Assembly: GCF_019977395.1 (NCBI RefSeq)
Contig: NZ_AP024660.1
Span: forward strand, 434,001 to 498,000
Length of the DNA stretch: 64,000 nucleotides
Reading direction: 5' to 3'
DNA from: Arthrobacter sp. NicSoilC5
GTDB lineage: Bacteria > Actinomycetota > Actinomycetes > Actinomycetales > Micrococcaceae
The position numbers were made by a program, and so were the translations under genes. The notes under the pieces were generated by a model. The model saw nothing but the letters and a program-made list of their open reading frames with translations. It had not been told where the DNA came from and searched no databases. Positions 8,683 to 17,932 of this stretch are shown here, in pieces. Every line of letters starts with the position of its first letter. Position 1 is the first letter of the stretch.

Positions 8683-9531
8683 TCACAAATGGAGCATCGG
8701 CTTTGAGGCTGGGTCATCGGATGGAGCCGGCCATCCGAGGAGGGAAGCTGGGTTTGTTGTCATCATGTTCCGGAGGAGATCGTCCCCTGCCAGGGCTTGG
8801 GCCCAGTCCAGGACATCCGTGAATCTATGTTCTTCGTGCCTGGTGAATGGCCAATCGCTGCCGAAGACGAGTCTGGCTGCGCAACCTTGCTCCAAGAGTT
8901 CGGCGAACACCATCGCGGCGTGTTGGCGGGAGGACCGGTACGGGCCGGAGACTTTGACCCAGACATGTCCGAGGAGGGCGAGCTCAAGCACCGTGCGAAG
9001 CGCTTCGGGATATTCAGAGTGTGGTAGTCCCAGGTGGTCTATGACCAGTTTTCCTGGCCAGGCTCGGAGGGCCGGTGCGAGATGAAGCCATTGCTGCCCG
9101 ATAGCCTGGATTTCCAGGTGCCATCCGTGCTGTGCCATCGTGACCGCCGCGGATTGCCATGCCGGAGAAGAGAGGTCCGGCAGTGGCTGGCCGATGAGAT
9201 TCAGCCGGACACCGCGGACCCCTGCCTTGTGCAGGTCTTCCACTCTCCCTTCGGAGAGTTCGGAGCAAACGTGTTCTGGTGACACCACGATAACTCCGCG
9301 AAGCCTCGCCGGTGCGGCTGCGAGGGCGGACAGAAGATAGCTGTTGTCCGATCCCAGAAAGCTCGGCTGCACCAGAACGCCCCGATCCACTCCGTGGGCG
9401 GTCAGCATGTCGAGATACTGCTCCAAGGTGGCGGCGTAATCCGGCACGTACCTGGCATCAGCGACGGACATTAGGGTCGGTTCAAAGATATGCGCGTGGG
9501 TATCAGTCGCAGCGGCGGGCAATCCAATCAT
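8683..9531 (-). CDS. Amidohydrolase-family lactonase (2-pyrone-4,6-dicarboxylate hydrolase-like)
   Basis: A 282-residue TIM-barrel hydrolase. The N-terminal TDTHAHIFEP holds the His-x-His metal motif (about residues 11-13), a later LVIDHLGLP supplies the next His, and LVFGSDWPFTRHE supplies the catalytic Asp, matching the LigI/sugar-lactonase branch of the amidohydrolase superfamily. Members open pyrone or sugar-acid lactone rings. It is divergent from the GntR regulator and MatC-like permease, which suggests that imported carboxylate or lactone is hydrolysed here. The exact substrate cannot be told. The ATG at 9531 is directly downstream of the divergent regulatory region. Confidence 0.75.
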   Translation of the reverse strand: MIGLPAAATDTHAHIFEPTLMSVADARYVPDYAATLEQYLDMLTAHGVDRGVLVQPSFLGSDNSYLLSALAAAPARLRGVIVVSPEHVCSELSEGRVEDLHKAGVRGVRLNLIGQPLPDLSSPAWQSAAVTMAQHGWHLEIQAIGQQWLHLAPALRAWPGKLVIDHLGLPHSEYPEALRTVLELALLGHVWVKVSGPYRSSRQHAAMVFAELLEQGCAARLVFGSDWPFTRHEEHRFTDVLDWAQALAGDDLLRNMMTTNPASLLGWPAPSDDPASKPMLHL

Positions 9532-9559
9532 GGCAACAACTCTAACCCAAACCCATAAA

Positions 9560-9585
9560 CCTTTATAGGACTAGACCTATATAGG
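9560..9585. promoter_or_regulatory. Tandem CCTWTATAGG operator/promoter
   Basis: CCTTTATAGG (9560-9569) and CCTATATAGG (9576-9585) lie 16 bases apart in the 76-base divergent spacer. The second is a perfect palindrome. They are likely binding sites for the adjacent UTRA-domain GntR protein and cover the promoter region of both directions. Confidence 0.6.
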
Positions 9586-9607
9586 AATTTGATCTACGCT
9601 GTGAGGC

Positions 9608-10354
9608 ATGACACAAGCTTCCAGCTCCCCGGCGTTGGCCCAGACGGATCAGCGACTGCCGCTTCACGCCCGGGTCAAAGACGACCTGATCCGGCGCGTC
9701 CGGGCAAACGAATGGGCCAGCACAACACCGCTGCCGCCCGAGTCTGCTTTGGCTGAGGAGTACGGCATATCAGTAGGAACGCTGCGGCGTGTCCTTGCCG
9801 AACTGGCGGCGGACGGGATTCTTGAACGCCACCAGGGACGGGGCACGTACGTTCGTCGGGCTACATTCCAGCACTCCTTGTTCCGTTTCTTCCGGATGCA
9901 GGGTGGAGCCGGGCAGACCCCCGGCAGCCGCATCCTTGAGCGGACCACGCAGGACGCACCCTCCCACGTCGCCGCCGCCCTGCAGATCCACGAACATTCC
10001 CCCGTATTGCACCTTCACCGTCTTCGTTTGTGGCAGGACACCCCTTTCCTGGTCGAAGACATCTGGCTCCCGCTGCCGCAGTTTCAGGCCATCGCCGACA
10101 TTGAACTCAAGGAGCTGGGCAACCTGCTGTATCCGGAATACGAAAACCGGATCGGCCTCATCATCGGCTCAGCAACCGAGGAACTCTCCGTCACCCAGAC
10201 AACAGACGCGCAGGCCGCACTTCTGGGCTGCAAAACCGGGGACCCCCTCGTCAAAATCAACCGCACCGCACGAACCCACACCGGCGACGTCGCCGAGTAC
10301 CGCGAGTCCTATGGACTGGCATCAACATTCCGATACCAAGTGGAGATCAACTAA
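9608..10354 (+). CDS. GntR-family regulator with UTRA effector domain
   Basis: A 248-residue protein: winged helix at about residues 20-85 (PLHARVKDDLIRR, ALAEEYGISVGTLRRVLAELAADGILERHQGRGTYV) and a UTRA ligand domain from about 95 to the end (VLHLHRLRLWQDTPFLVEDIWLP, DPLVKINRTARTHTGDVAEYRESYGLA). It belongs to the HutC/UbiC-associated subfamily. Three bases separate it from the permease gene, so it is the first gene of an operon with the transporter and probably autoregulates and controls the divergent lactonase through the CCTWTATAGG sites. Confidence 0.9.
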   Translation: MTQASSSPALAQTDQRLPLHARVKDDLIRRVRANEWASTTPLPPESALAEEYGISVGTLRRVLAELAADGILERHQGRGTYVRRATFQHSLFRFFRMQGGAGQTPGSRILERTTQDAPSHVAAALQIHEHSPVLHLHRLRLWQDTPFLVEDIWLPLPQFQAIADIELKELGNLLYPEYENRIGLIIGSATEELSVTQTTDAQAALLGCKTGDPLVKINRTARTHTGDVAEYRESYGLASTFRYQVEIN

Positions 10355-10357
10355 GCC

Positions 10358-11629
10358 ATGCAAGAACTCGTGGCCGTTTCCGGCCTTGTCCTCATCTTCG
10401 GCCTCTCAATGTGGCGCAACATCAACATGGGCGCCGTCGCCCTGGTTGTTGCCTTCCTGCTCGGCGTACTCTATTTCGGCCAAACGGCCACCGACATCGC
10501 CTCCGGCTTCCCGGGCAGCCTCCTGATCACCCTGCTGGGCGTGACCTACCTCTTCGGCATGGCACGGGCCAACGGCACCATCGACCAAATCGTCGGCGGC
10601 GCCGTCGGGGCAGTCCGGGGGCGGGTTGCCCTCGTTCCGTGGGTCTTCTTCATCCTCGCCGCCATCATCACCGGATCCGGGGCGCTGTCTGCAGCCACCA
10701 ACGCCATTCTCATCCCCGTGGGCCTGGCCTTCGCCCAGCGCTACAGGATTAACCCGCTGCTGGTCGGGCTGTGCATCATCAACGGCACCAATGCCGGCGG
10801 CTTTTCCCCCATCGCCGTGTACTACAACATCGTCAACGGCGTCCTGGCGAAAGTGGGCGTCTCCGTGGACGCCGGTCAGCTCTTCCTCTGGACCTTCATC
10901 GCCAACGTTGTCATCAACGCGGTCGCGTTCATTCTCCTTGGGGGACCGGAACTGATGCGCCGCGGTCGCGAGGAAGACACCGCGGACTCCACCACCTCCT
11001 ACCTCGGCGGCGGCACCGCCACCATCACTAGAACCGCTACCTGGACCGGCGAGAAAATCGTCACCGTGGTCCTCATGGTCAGCATCCTGGTCGGCGCCCT
11101 GGGCTTCAAACTCGACGTCGGATTCCTCGCCCTCGCCGCAGCCGTCGTTCTCTCCGCCCTGTACCCGCAACACTCCAAGGAGGCCCTGGGACACATCGGC
11201 TGGAACGTCATCCTGCTGATCGGCGGAATCGTCACCTACATCAGCGTGCTGGAATCCGCGGGTGTCATCAAAGAACTCGCCCACTCCGTCGCGGGCATCG
11301 GCACGCCACTGCTCGCCGCACTCATGATGCTCGTAGTGGCAGGCGTCGTATCAGCCTTCGCCTCCACCAACGCCATGTTCGTCGTCCTGGTCCCCCTCGC
11401 AGCCCCGCTGCTTGTCACAGGCTCCGTCGCGGTTCTGGGCTTCGTGATCGCGCTCTGCATCGCAGCATCGGCTGTGGACTCCAGTCCCTTCTCCACCGGT
11501 GGCGCACTCGTCATCGCCAACACCGAAGAAGACAAACGCGACAAGACCTTCCGCGGCATGATGATCTGGGGCATGTCCATGATCGTGGCAGCACCCCTGC
11601 TGGCCTGGCTCCTGTTCGTAGTGATCTAA
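10358..11629 (+). CDS. MatC/SLC13-like carboxylate permease
   Basis: A 423-residue integral membrane protein with about ten hydrophobic segments in two related halves. The N-terminal LVAVSGLVLIFGLSMWRNINMGAVALVVAF matches the dicarboxylate-carrier MatC N-terminal domain, and motifs such as GTNAGGFSPIAVYYNIV resemble the anion-binding regions of the ion-transporter superfamily. It should import a di- or tricarboxylate-type substrate. It is cotranscribed with the GntR regulator and followed by a strong hairpin. Together with the divergent lactonase it forms a small import-and-hydrolysis unit. The ATG at 10358 has GGAG about 12 bases upstream. Confidence 0.8.
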   Translation: MQELVAVSGLVLIFGLSMWRNINMGAVALVVAFLLGVLYFGQTATDIASGFPGSLLITLLGVTYLFGMARANGTIDQIVGGAVGAVRGRVALVPWVFFILAAIITGSGALSAATNAILIPVGLAFAQRYRINPLLVGLCIINGTNAGGFSPIAVYYNIVNGVLAKVGVSVDAGQLFLWTFIANVVINAVAFILLGGPELMRRGREEDTADSTTSYLGGGTATITRTATWTGEKIVTVVLMVSILVGALGFKLDVGFLALAAAVVLSALYPQHSKEALGHIGWNVILLIGGIVTYISVLESAGVIKELAHSVAGIGTPLLAALMMLVVAGVVSAFASTNAMFVVLVPLAAPLLVTGSVAVLGFVIALCIAASAVDSSPFSTGGALVIANTEEDKRDKTFRGMMIWGMSMIVAAPLLAWLLFVVI

Positions 11630-11646
11630 CCCTTAAACACCAACAG

Positions 11647-11674
11647 AAGGAGGGCTGAGTTCTCAGCCCTCCTT
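11647..11674 (+). terminator. Rho-independent-type hairpin after the permease
   Basis: AAGGAGGGCTGAG and CTCAGCCCTCCTT pair over 13 bp with a two-base loop, 18 bases after the permease stop. There is no long U-tract, as is common in high-GC actinobacteria. Confidence 0.75.
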
Positions 11675-11749
11675 CATCACTCCCGAGTTATCACAACAAC
11701 GACATCAAATATCAGTCTCACCCCTTCAGGCAGGACAAGAAGGACGGCC

Positions 11750-11962
11750 GTGCCAGCTCCGTTACAAGAACCGGTCCCGAATTGGACCAAACTACGACGT
11801 GGGGATCGAGTAGCAGTCTCCAAAAACGGGACACTTCTGGCGTCGGGAATCGTCGATATGGTCGCGTTGGACGGCAGCGTCTTCTGGCTAAACCAAGACG
11901 GCGTCGCCGGCCGCAGCCTGCTCCTCTACGCAGACAAACTCACGGTCCTAAAACGACCGTAG
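11750..11962 (+). CDS. Small SH3-like beta-barrel protein, paralog 1
   Basis: A 70-residue protein from a GTG at 11750, with AGAAGGACGG just upstream. Its core NWTKLRRGDRVAVSKNG, then VFWLNQDG and a late DKLTVLK closely follow the pattern of the 60981-61232 protein (NWVHLNPGDRVLVKRHG, YFWVWIDG, DGATIHK). The GDxV beta-hairpin pattern suggests an SH3-like or KOW-like barrel; no enzymatic motif is present. It lies just beyond the terminator of a permease operon, as its paralog does after the KdgT-type permease. Function unknown. Confidence 0.7.
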   Translation: MPAPLQEPVPNWTKLRRGDRVAVSKNGTLLASGIVDMVALDGSVFWLNQDGVAGRSLLLYADKLTVLKRP

Positions 11963-12249
11963 GAGTGCCCTTAAGGGATACGACTATCGTCTCGTCCTCA
12001 GGACACTGGCCCGGTTTTCCACCACGCAGGGTGAAAGGTGGTGCCGCCCAAGGAGGACCACGCCTGCGTCAGGAAGCCGAGCTCGGCGTTGGCCCCTTGC
12101 GCCTGTGGGGACAGGACCTTCAACACGTCCTGCAACGCCCGCTCGCTGGACGGGATGAGGGAGTTGTTCCACGCGGCGCAGGCCGCTACCGGCAAGAAGG
12201 GCCTTGTGCGGGTAGCCAACACCTGCCACTTCGCGTACGACGGCACCCT
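11963..12249. other. Spacer of degraded coding-like sequence
   Basis: Frames on both strands here are short and match nothing I recognise. The block lies between the small SH3-like gene and a MarR remnant, and is probably decayed gene sequence. Confidence 0.35.
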
Positions 12250-12536
12250 TACTCTTTGAACGCCACGAACGGCGGCTGAGGGTAAGACCCGCGGCGACCA
12301 AAAGGATCAACAAACTGGTCGCCGCCGGTTTGGTGACCCGGGAAAGCAATCCGCGGGACGGTCGCGGGGCTTTGATTCGTTTGACCCCGAAGGGTCAGGA
12401 AACCATCCTTCCTGTGCTCCGCTCCGTGTCCGACTTTGAAGCAAAGCTCGTTGGCTTCGTGCCGCCTGAGGACCGAAATGCCCTCACCGAACGGCTCCGC
12501 AGCCTCCTAACCAACGTCGAAGCGGTGGAGCGCTAG
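12250..12536 (+). pseudogene. MarR-family regulator, 5'-truncated remnant
   Basis: The plus frame reads LLFERHERRLRV, then ATKRINKLVAAGLVTRESNPRDGRGALIRLTPKG, and on to the stop at 12536. This is the recognition helix, wing and C-terminal dimer helix of a MarR protein. The first two helices and part of the turn are missing and there is no credible start codon (only a TTG inside the wing). It may once have regulated the adjacent hydroxyphenylethanone cluster. Confidence 0.7.
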
Positions 12537-12548
12537 GCCGCAACGATA

Positions 12549-12581
12549 CCGGTCCGGCCGTCCTGTGGATGGCCGGACCGG
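12549..12581. terminator. Bidirectional terminator hairpin at the end of the kinase-carboxylase operon
   Basis: CCGGTCCGGCC and GGCCGGACCGG pair over 11 bp around an 11-base loop, 21 bases beyond the minus-strand stop at 12603 and 12 bases after the MarR remnant's stop. It can end transcripts from both sides. Confidence 0.65.
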
Positions 12582-12602
12582 CTGTCCGGAGCGTCGGAGA
12601 CT

Positions 12603-13688
12603 CTAGTGTTGGTGTGAGGCTCCGTGCGCGTGTGCAGGCGGGGTGGCCGTGCCGGAGATGCTGCCGGTAATCCAGGACATCATGCCCGCCGCGGCGTCGA
12701 AAGCCGGCTTCCGGTCTGCGTTGGACCAGACTGTCTCTGGACGGCACTGAAGCAGGATCACGTTACTGCCCTCGGGGAGTTCTTCGTCCACGGCAAACTC
12801 GATGTCCTGGGGTGCCTGATGGATCCGTTCGAGCTTCTTGCCGAGCGTGGCCAGGGCAACTACTTCGTCGTCCTGCAGGCACAGGATGTTCCGGCGTTCA
12901 GCAGGAACGTCCACCGGCGCGTCTCCGCTGCGGTATTCGATGATCTTGTTACCCAGTGACCGGTCGGCAATGCCCAGACCCACCTTGTCCACCACGAACC
13001 GGTCAGGTGTCACCTCACCACCGACCACCGACAGCCCCAGGCCCCAGCTGGCTTCCAGCACGATTTTGGAGCGGTCACCGCTGGTGGGGCTGAGGGTGAA
13101 CATCACGCCTGCCGCGCGTGCCCGCACGGTCTTCTGGATCACCACAGCCATCTCGATGGCGTGGGGATCGATGTCCTTCTCGGAGAGGTAGGACAGGACC
13201 CGCCCGGCAAAGACGCTGACGTAGCACTCATGCACGTACTTCAGGACCTCGTCCGCACCCACGATGTCCACCCAGGTTTCGAACTCGCCCGCAAAACTGG
13301 CGCCCACGGAATCCTCAGCCGTTGCGCTGGAGCGCACGGCCACCGCGATGTTCTCCACCCCTGTTTCGGTGCACAGCTTCGTGTAAGCCCCGCGCACTGC
13401 GTCTGCCACCTCTGCCGGGATGGGCACGTCGGCGAACCGTTGGCTGATGCGGTGCGCGGCGTCGTCGAACGCTGCCTGGTCCCGCCCGCTGCCCAGCCCG
13501 TCCAGCACGCGTCGGGTGAACTCCTTCAGTCCATCCGCCTCAAGGTAGGCCCGGTAGGCCGCAGCGGTCACGGCGAAGCCGGGTGCCACGGGCAGCCCTT
13601 CGGCCGTCATCTGGGCGAGGCCGGCGGCCTTGCCGCCCACTTACCTGACGTCCTGGCAGGCGGGGTCGGTGAATTCGTGGATATACAC
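12603..13688 (-). pseudogene. Hydroxyphenylethanone kinase, ATP-grasp (PEP/pyruvate-binding) subunit, interrupted by an in-frame stop
   Basis: From a GTG at 13688 (GGAG seven bases upstream) the frame reads VYIHEFTDPACQDVR, meets TAA (13643-13641), then continues at once with GTG: VGGKAAGLAQMTAEGLPVAPGFAVT, the ATP-grasp N-terminal motif of PEP synthase. The remaining 345 residues carry the ATP-binding domain (AVRSSATAEDSVGASFAGEFETW) and end with LLQCRPETVWS and a His-rich tail. It would be the ATP-binding half of a two-subunit kinase of the phenylphosphate synthase/HpeHI type, acting on 4-hydroxyacetophenone or acetovanillone. The stop removes only the first strand, so reinitiation at GTG 13640 could still give a nearly complete protein. 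Last gene of the operon, 10 bases after the partner subunit. Confidence 0.7.
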
Positions 13689-13698
13689 AGTCAAGCTC

Positions 13699-15579
13699 CT
13701 AGCTGACCACTGCAGCGGTGTCGGTGGCGTGAACGGTTTCGGGGGCGGGTTCAAGTACGACGACGGTGCCCGCCTTGCCGTCGATCCTTACCCTTTGGCC
13801 GGTGGTCAGGCGGGCGGTGGCGAAGCCAGTGCCGACCACGGCAGGTATGCCATACTCGCGGCAGACAATGGCGGCGTGGCACATCATGCCTCCAATGTCG
13901 GTGATGACGCCGGTGGCTACGGCGAAGGCCGCTGCCCACGACGGCGCGGTAATCGGAGCCACCAGGATTTCGCCGGTCTGCAGGAGCGGAAGGTCCTTTT
14001 CGGAACGCAGGACCCTAACGGTGCCTTCGACGATGCCGAGGGACCCCGGGATGCCGTTGAGCTTGTCCGTGGCGCCGTCGGAGGCGCCGAGCCAGTCCTG
14101 CACGCGTTCGGTGGTGACACCGTAGTTCATCACGGCAAACGGGTCCGTGACCTGCTGCGGCGGGATGCCGTAGGCGGGCGGGGCGCTGGCTGCCTGGAGC
14201 GCTGCGACGATGGGCCGGCGGCGGGCGATTTCTGCCTGCCAGCGCTTCTTGCCGCGGGCAGGAACGCCGATGGCCCATGAGTCCACCACGTCAAAGAGAG
14301 CGGTGTCCAGCTCGAAACGGTTCAGGTAGAACATGTCTTCGGCGGTGTCGAGGAAGCCGGCATCGACCAGGAAGCGCGCCAGGTCCCACGCTTTTTCCCA
14401 AAAGACTTTGTGGGACCAGTGCTCTACGTAGATGTTGTGTTCCTCGATGTAGGGGAAGACCTTTCGGGCCAGTCCGAGCAGTTCGTCGAACTGTCGTGCT
14501 TCATCGCCGGTGAGGAGGGCCCGGTATTCGTCCACGATCTCGTCCCGCTCTTCGCGGAGCCGCTCGATGGGCCGGGAGATGTCTTCGCCGTTGGCAATCT
14601 TGAGCGCGTACCGTGAGATGCCCTGCAGCGGGATGGAGAGGTCGCTGGCCCAGGTTTCCTGGTCATGGGTGAACCCGTACTCGGCGAAGTAGTTGAACCA
14701 GGGGTCCTGGGCCTCTTCGAACGCCGCCAGCCAGGTCCGGCCGTTGGTGGATTCGGCCAGCGCGGCGAGGATGGCGTCGGGGCCGGTGTCCCCGGTGATG
14801 ATGCTGTTCAGGCCGAGTTCGTGGGAGAGCGCCGCGAGCTTGCGCAGTTCGTCGTCCGGGCGGAAGGCGAGGACATCGACGCCGGCCACCATGCGGGAGA
14901 TGGACTGCTCGCTGATGAGCGGGAAGGCCTGCTTGCAGAACTGGAAGAAGGTGATGTAGCCGCCGTAGCCCAGGTTCAGGAATTCGAAGTGGTACTGCCA
15001 GATGGAGAAGAATTCATCGATCAGCCGGTGGTAATTCTCGATGACGGCCATGGCCGAGGACCGGCCGCGTGCTTCCGAGACCACCTCGGCGGGGTCGTAT
15101 TCGGTGAGCCGGGGGAATTCGATGGTGCGAAGGGAATCGATGGCGCCTTCCATCTTGGTCTTCCACTTTCCGTACAGCTCGTCCCAGTTGGCGTAGTAGT
15201 AGCCGGCGCGTTCCTGGAAGATGGCCACGCGCTCCCGGATCCGGGCCGGGTCCTCCACGCCAAGCGGCGAGATGTAGACATACCCGTTGACAACCCGGAC
15301 GTCCAGTCCCAGCGACACGGGCAGCGCGAAGATGCGGGTGCTGAACGTTCCCACGCCCAGGTACACGGCCTCGGCGCCGATGCTGTCGAACGGGTGGCAG
15401 CCGCGCGACCAGTGCATGGTGTCGGCGAACCAGAACTGGGCATTCTCGTGTTCAGTAGTTTCCTCGCTGGGGACGAGGTAATAGGGATACATCGACTCCC
15501 AGCCCTCACCCCCGGCCGGGGAGGTGGACTCGCTGAAGAACGGGAAGCGGGCTGCGCTGCCCGGCGTGGTTTCGGTCAT
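13699..15579 (-). CDS. Hydroxyphenylethanone kinase, phosphohistidine (PEP-utilizing) subunit
   Basis: A 626-residue protein. The C-terminal swivelling domain has GGMMCHAAIVCREYGIPAVVGTG with the phosphorylated His at about residue 568, the signature of PEP-utilizing enzymes; the N-terminal 480 residues form a substrate-binding region without PEP-synthase barrel motifs. Size and split match PpsA of phenylphosphate synthase, CreH/CreI of 4-cresol catabolism and HpeHI of acetovanillone catabolism, in which ATP phosphorylates a phenolic hydroxyl. Context supports HpeHI: the next upstream genes are a phosphatase and a biotin carboxylase. It overlaps the HAD gene by four bases (ATGA). Which of the names HpeH or HpeI applies is not decided here. 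Confidence 0.8.
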   Translation of the reverse strand: MTETTPGSAARFPFFSESTSPAGGEGWESMYPYYLVPSEETTEHENAQFWFADTMHWSRGCHPFDSIGAEAVYLGVGTFSTRIFALPVSLGLDVRVVNGYVYISPLGVEDPARIRERVAIFQERAGYYYANWDELYGKWKTKMEGAIDSLRTIEFPRLTEYDPAEVVSEARGRSSAMAVIENYHRLIDEFFSIWQYHFEFLNLGYGGYITFFQFCKQAFPLISEQSISRMVAGVDVLAFRPDDELRKLAALSHELGLNSIITGDTGPDAILAALAESTNGRTWLAAFEEAQDPWFNYFAEYGFTHDQETWASDLSIPLQGISRYALKIANGEDISRPIERLREERDEIVDEYRALLTGDEARQFDELLGLARKVFPYIEEHNIYVEHWSHKVFWEKAWDLARFLVDAGFLDTAEDMFYLNRFELDTALFDVVDSWAIGVPARGKKRWQAEIARRRPIVAALQAASAPPAYGIPPQQVTDPFAVMNYGVTTERVQDWLGASDGATDKLNGIPGSLGIVEGTVRVLRSEKDLPLLQTGEILVAPITAPSWAAAFAVATGVITDIGGMMCHAAIVCREYGIPAVVGTGFATARLTTGQRVRIDGKAGTVVVLEPAPETVHATDTAAVVS

Positions 15580-16433
15580 GATCTGGCTCCTTGCGACAGT
15601 GAAAGGGAGGGTGTGAGGAATTCAAGCAGTTCGGCGACATCCGCCAAGGCGAGATCCGGCCTGGCAGCTCCTTCGAGCGTGGCAATCAGCCCGGGAGAGG
15701 TTGCGCCGGAGAGGACCAGGGCGCTGTTGGCACCCATCGACCGGGCGAGGTCGATTTCGACGGTGGCATCGCCGACCACGGTGACCTCTGCGGCGGGAAG
15801 GCCCAGCCGGCGCAGCAGGGTTTCGCCCAGGGCAGCCGAGGGTTTTCCCAGCACCTGGGGAACGGCCCCGGCAGCCCAGCCGACGGCATTGGCAATGGCG
15901 GCCGAGACGCACACGGATTTACCGAGTCCGCCGTAAAACCACGGCACGTCGACTGTGGTGTAGAGCGGGGCGCCGGCGTCGACGGCCAGGCTGGCCGCGT
16001 TAATCATTTCCGTGCTGTACCCGTTCGCTGCCCCGACGACCACGACGTCGGCGACGTCAGGATCCCCGGGACCGGCGAGGCTCACGCCCAGGCTGCGCAG
16101 CGGGGCGGTCAGACCCTCCGCGCCGAGCGCCAGCACCCTGGCCCCCGGATGCCGGTGGGCAATGTACCCGGCGGCCGCGCTGCCGGCGGTGGCGAAATCC
16201 TCGTCCCGGATTCCGATTCCCCGTGACCGGAGGTGTGCGGCGTATTCGGCCGGGGTCTTCTCCGAGGCATTGGTACAAACGACGACGGCGTGTCCGGCAG
16301 CGTAGAGCGCTGCCACCAGCTCCGCGGCCCCCGGCATGGCTTCCCCGCCGGCACCACCGGCACGCTTTGTGCGCATCAGGCAACCATCGACATCCAGAAC
16401 CCAGCCGCGCGAATTCCGTATCGGATCATTCAT
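15576..16433 (-). CDS. hpeD: HAD-superfamily (NagD/class IIA) phosphatase, HpeD-like
   Basis: A 285-residue HAD phosphatase: motif I LDVDGCLMRT with the nucleophile Asp14 and acid Asp16, a class IIA cap (VVVGAANGYSTEMINAASLAV), GKPSAALGETLLRRLGL with the motif III Lys, and VVGDATVEIDLARSMGANS as motif IV. Class IIA members include 4-nitrophenylphosphatases. In the Hpe pathway HpeD removes the phosphate from the carboxylated 4-phospho-acetophenone; the position between kinase and carboxylase genes, with ATGA overlaps on both sides, fits that role. A general phosphoglycolate-type role is the alternative, but this is less likely given the coupling. Confidence 0.75.
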   Translation of the reverse strand: MNDPIRNSRGWVLDVDGCLMRTKRAGGAGGEAMPGAAELVAALYAAGHAVVVCTNASEKTPAEYAAHLRSRGIGIRDEDFATAGSAAAGYIAHRHPGARVLALGAEGLTAPLRSLGVSLAGPGDPDVADVVVVGAANGYSTEMINAASLAVDAGAPLYTTVDVPWFYGGLGKSVCVSAAIANAVGWAAGAVPQVLGKPSAALGETLLRRLGLPAAEVTVVGDATVEIDLARSMGANSALVLSGATSPGLIATLEGAARPDLALADVAELLEFLTPSLSLSQGARS

Positions 16434-17932
16434 GCTGTAGCCCCCTGTGCGGCACTGTCGACTGCGGTACCAACCTTGTTGGAGGGCCCGCGTTGAATGG
16501 AAAATTTCGTGGTGCCGTCGCTGACGGATACGGAGGTGGAGGGCCGGTCATCCACTGCTGCGAGCAACCGCTGCAGCGTTGACGTGGCCGAATCCTTCTT
16601 CGCGGCGTACATGGTGTCCACCTGCTCGGCCGGCATGACCGCCCGGAGCAGCAGTTCCTCGTCGCTGATCGTGGCCCCAAAGCGCCGCCGCAAATCAGAG
16701 ATGGTTACCTCGCCGCCGTCGTTAATAGGCTGTTGTCCGCGTTTGGTGGCCATGGCCCTGTCCATCAGTTCGGGATTCACGGCGCCGGGCAACGGTCCAA
16801 AGTCACCGCGGAGCAGGTCGATGACCTCATCGGAGATCTGCTTGTACCGCTCACCCGTAATAACGTTGAGGGTGGCCTGGGTGACGATGTACTGCGCAAA
16901 CGGGGTCATCACGATCGGCCAGCCCAGGTCTTCACGGACCTGCACGGACTCCTCGATCACCTGGTCAAACAGGTCGGCGCGCCGGATTTCTCCGAGCTGC
17001 CGGCGGGTGGTGGACTGCACCCCGCCGGGAATGGTGTGCCGGTAGTAGGCTTCGTCGTACTCATTGGGGCTGCCGGCGGGCAGGTTCTTGATCCGCCCCT
17101 GGCGTTGCAGGTAGGCGGACGCGTTGGCCATGGCCTCCAGATCCACGTTGACGTTGTGGCCGCGGGCCCGCAGGTTATGGACCAGCCGCTGGGCTTCCGG
17201 GTGCGAGCTTCCGTTGGCCAGCGGCGGCAGGGCGCAGTGGATGGTTTCGATGCCGAGGTCCGCCGCGTCCAGGACGGTGATGGGGGACAAACCGGTGGTG
17301 CTGTGCGAGTGGATCTCGTTCAGCCGGGTGCTGGTGAGGCTGGACCGCAGCAGCGGAACCAGGCTCTTCACCCGGTCCGGTGTCAGCAGCCCTGCCGGGT
17401 CCTTCAAATAGACGCTGTCGATGGCGTTGCAGTCGTCGAGTTCCTTGGCCTTCATTGCGAAGTACTCGTCCGTGTGGACGGGGCTGGTGGTGTAACAGAT
17501 ACCGCCGATCACCTCCTCGAACCCCACCCGCTTGGCCATTTCAGCTGTCCGTTTCGCGCCCTCCATGTCATGCATCGGATCGATCACCCAAAGCCGTTTG
17601 ACGCCGTTGCGGGCCAGCAGTCGGAAGGCAAGTTCGAAGACGGCGTCCGGGGTGCGGTGGAACGTGATGAACCTTTTCCCCGTGGTGAGGAAGCCGAGCT
17701 GTGTGTTGGGCATCAGGTCGCGGGCGACCCGCAGCCGCTCCCACGGGTCCTCCTGGTGATACCGCACGGCCGTGGCCATCAAGGTGCTGGAGGCCAGCTC
17801 GATGGCGTGGTATCCCACCTGGTCCAGCAGCGGAGCGACGCCCCGGACCATGCGGGTGGTGACTCCGGTGGCACCCCAAATGCTTTGGTTGCCGTCCCGG
17901 AGGGAGACATCGACAAGTTTGACCTCGGTCAT
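16430..17932 (-). CDS. Biotin-dependent carboxylase, carboxyltransferase (5S-like) subunit, Hpe type
   Basis: A 500-residue protein related to the transcarboxylase 5S subunit and the pyruvate carboxylase/oxaloacetate decarboxylase alpha carboxyltransferase barrel: VDVSLRDGNQSIWGATG at the N-terminus, IDSVYLKDPAGLLTPDRV with the metal/carbamylated-lysine region at about 180-200, and a C-terminal helical domain. It should move CO2 from carboxybiotin to the methyl group of a phosphorylated acetophenone, as HpeCBA does, giving a benzoylacetate. A pyruvate substrate would be the default guess for the family but does not explain the kinase and ligase genes. The ATG at 17932 overlaps the biotin carboxylase stop (ATGA); the apparent extension to 18277 is overlap. 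Confidence 0.8.
   Translation of the reverse strand: MTEVKLVDVSLRDGNQSIWGATGVTTRMVRGVAPLLDQVGYHAIELASSTLMATAVRYHQEDPWERLRVARDLMPNTQLGFLTTGKRFITFHRTPDAVFELAFRLLARNGVKRLWVIDPMHDMEGAKRTAEMAKRVGFEEVIGGICYTTSPVHTDEYFAMKAKELDDCNAIDSVYLKDPAGLLTPDRVKSLVPLLRSSLTSTRLNEIHSHSTTGLSPITVLDAADLGIETIHCALPPLANGSSHPEAQRLVHNLRARGHNVNVDLEAMANASAYLQRQGRIKNLPAGSPNEYDEAYYRHTIPGGVQSTTRRQLGEIRRADLFDQVIEESVQVREDLGWPIVMTPFAQYIVTQATLNVITGERYKQISDEVIDLLRGDFGPLPGAVNPELMDRAMATKRGQQPINDGGEVTISDLRRRFGATISDEELLLRAVMPAEQVDTMYAAKKDSATSTLQRLLAAVDDRPSTSVSVSDGTTKFSIQRGPSNKVGTAVDSAAQGATA

Noticed and set aside
14665..15936. Open frame of 423 codons on the plus strand
   Set aside because: Antisense to the phosphohistidine kinase subunit; no ribosome site and no domain.
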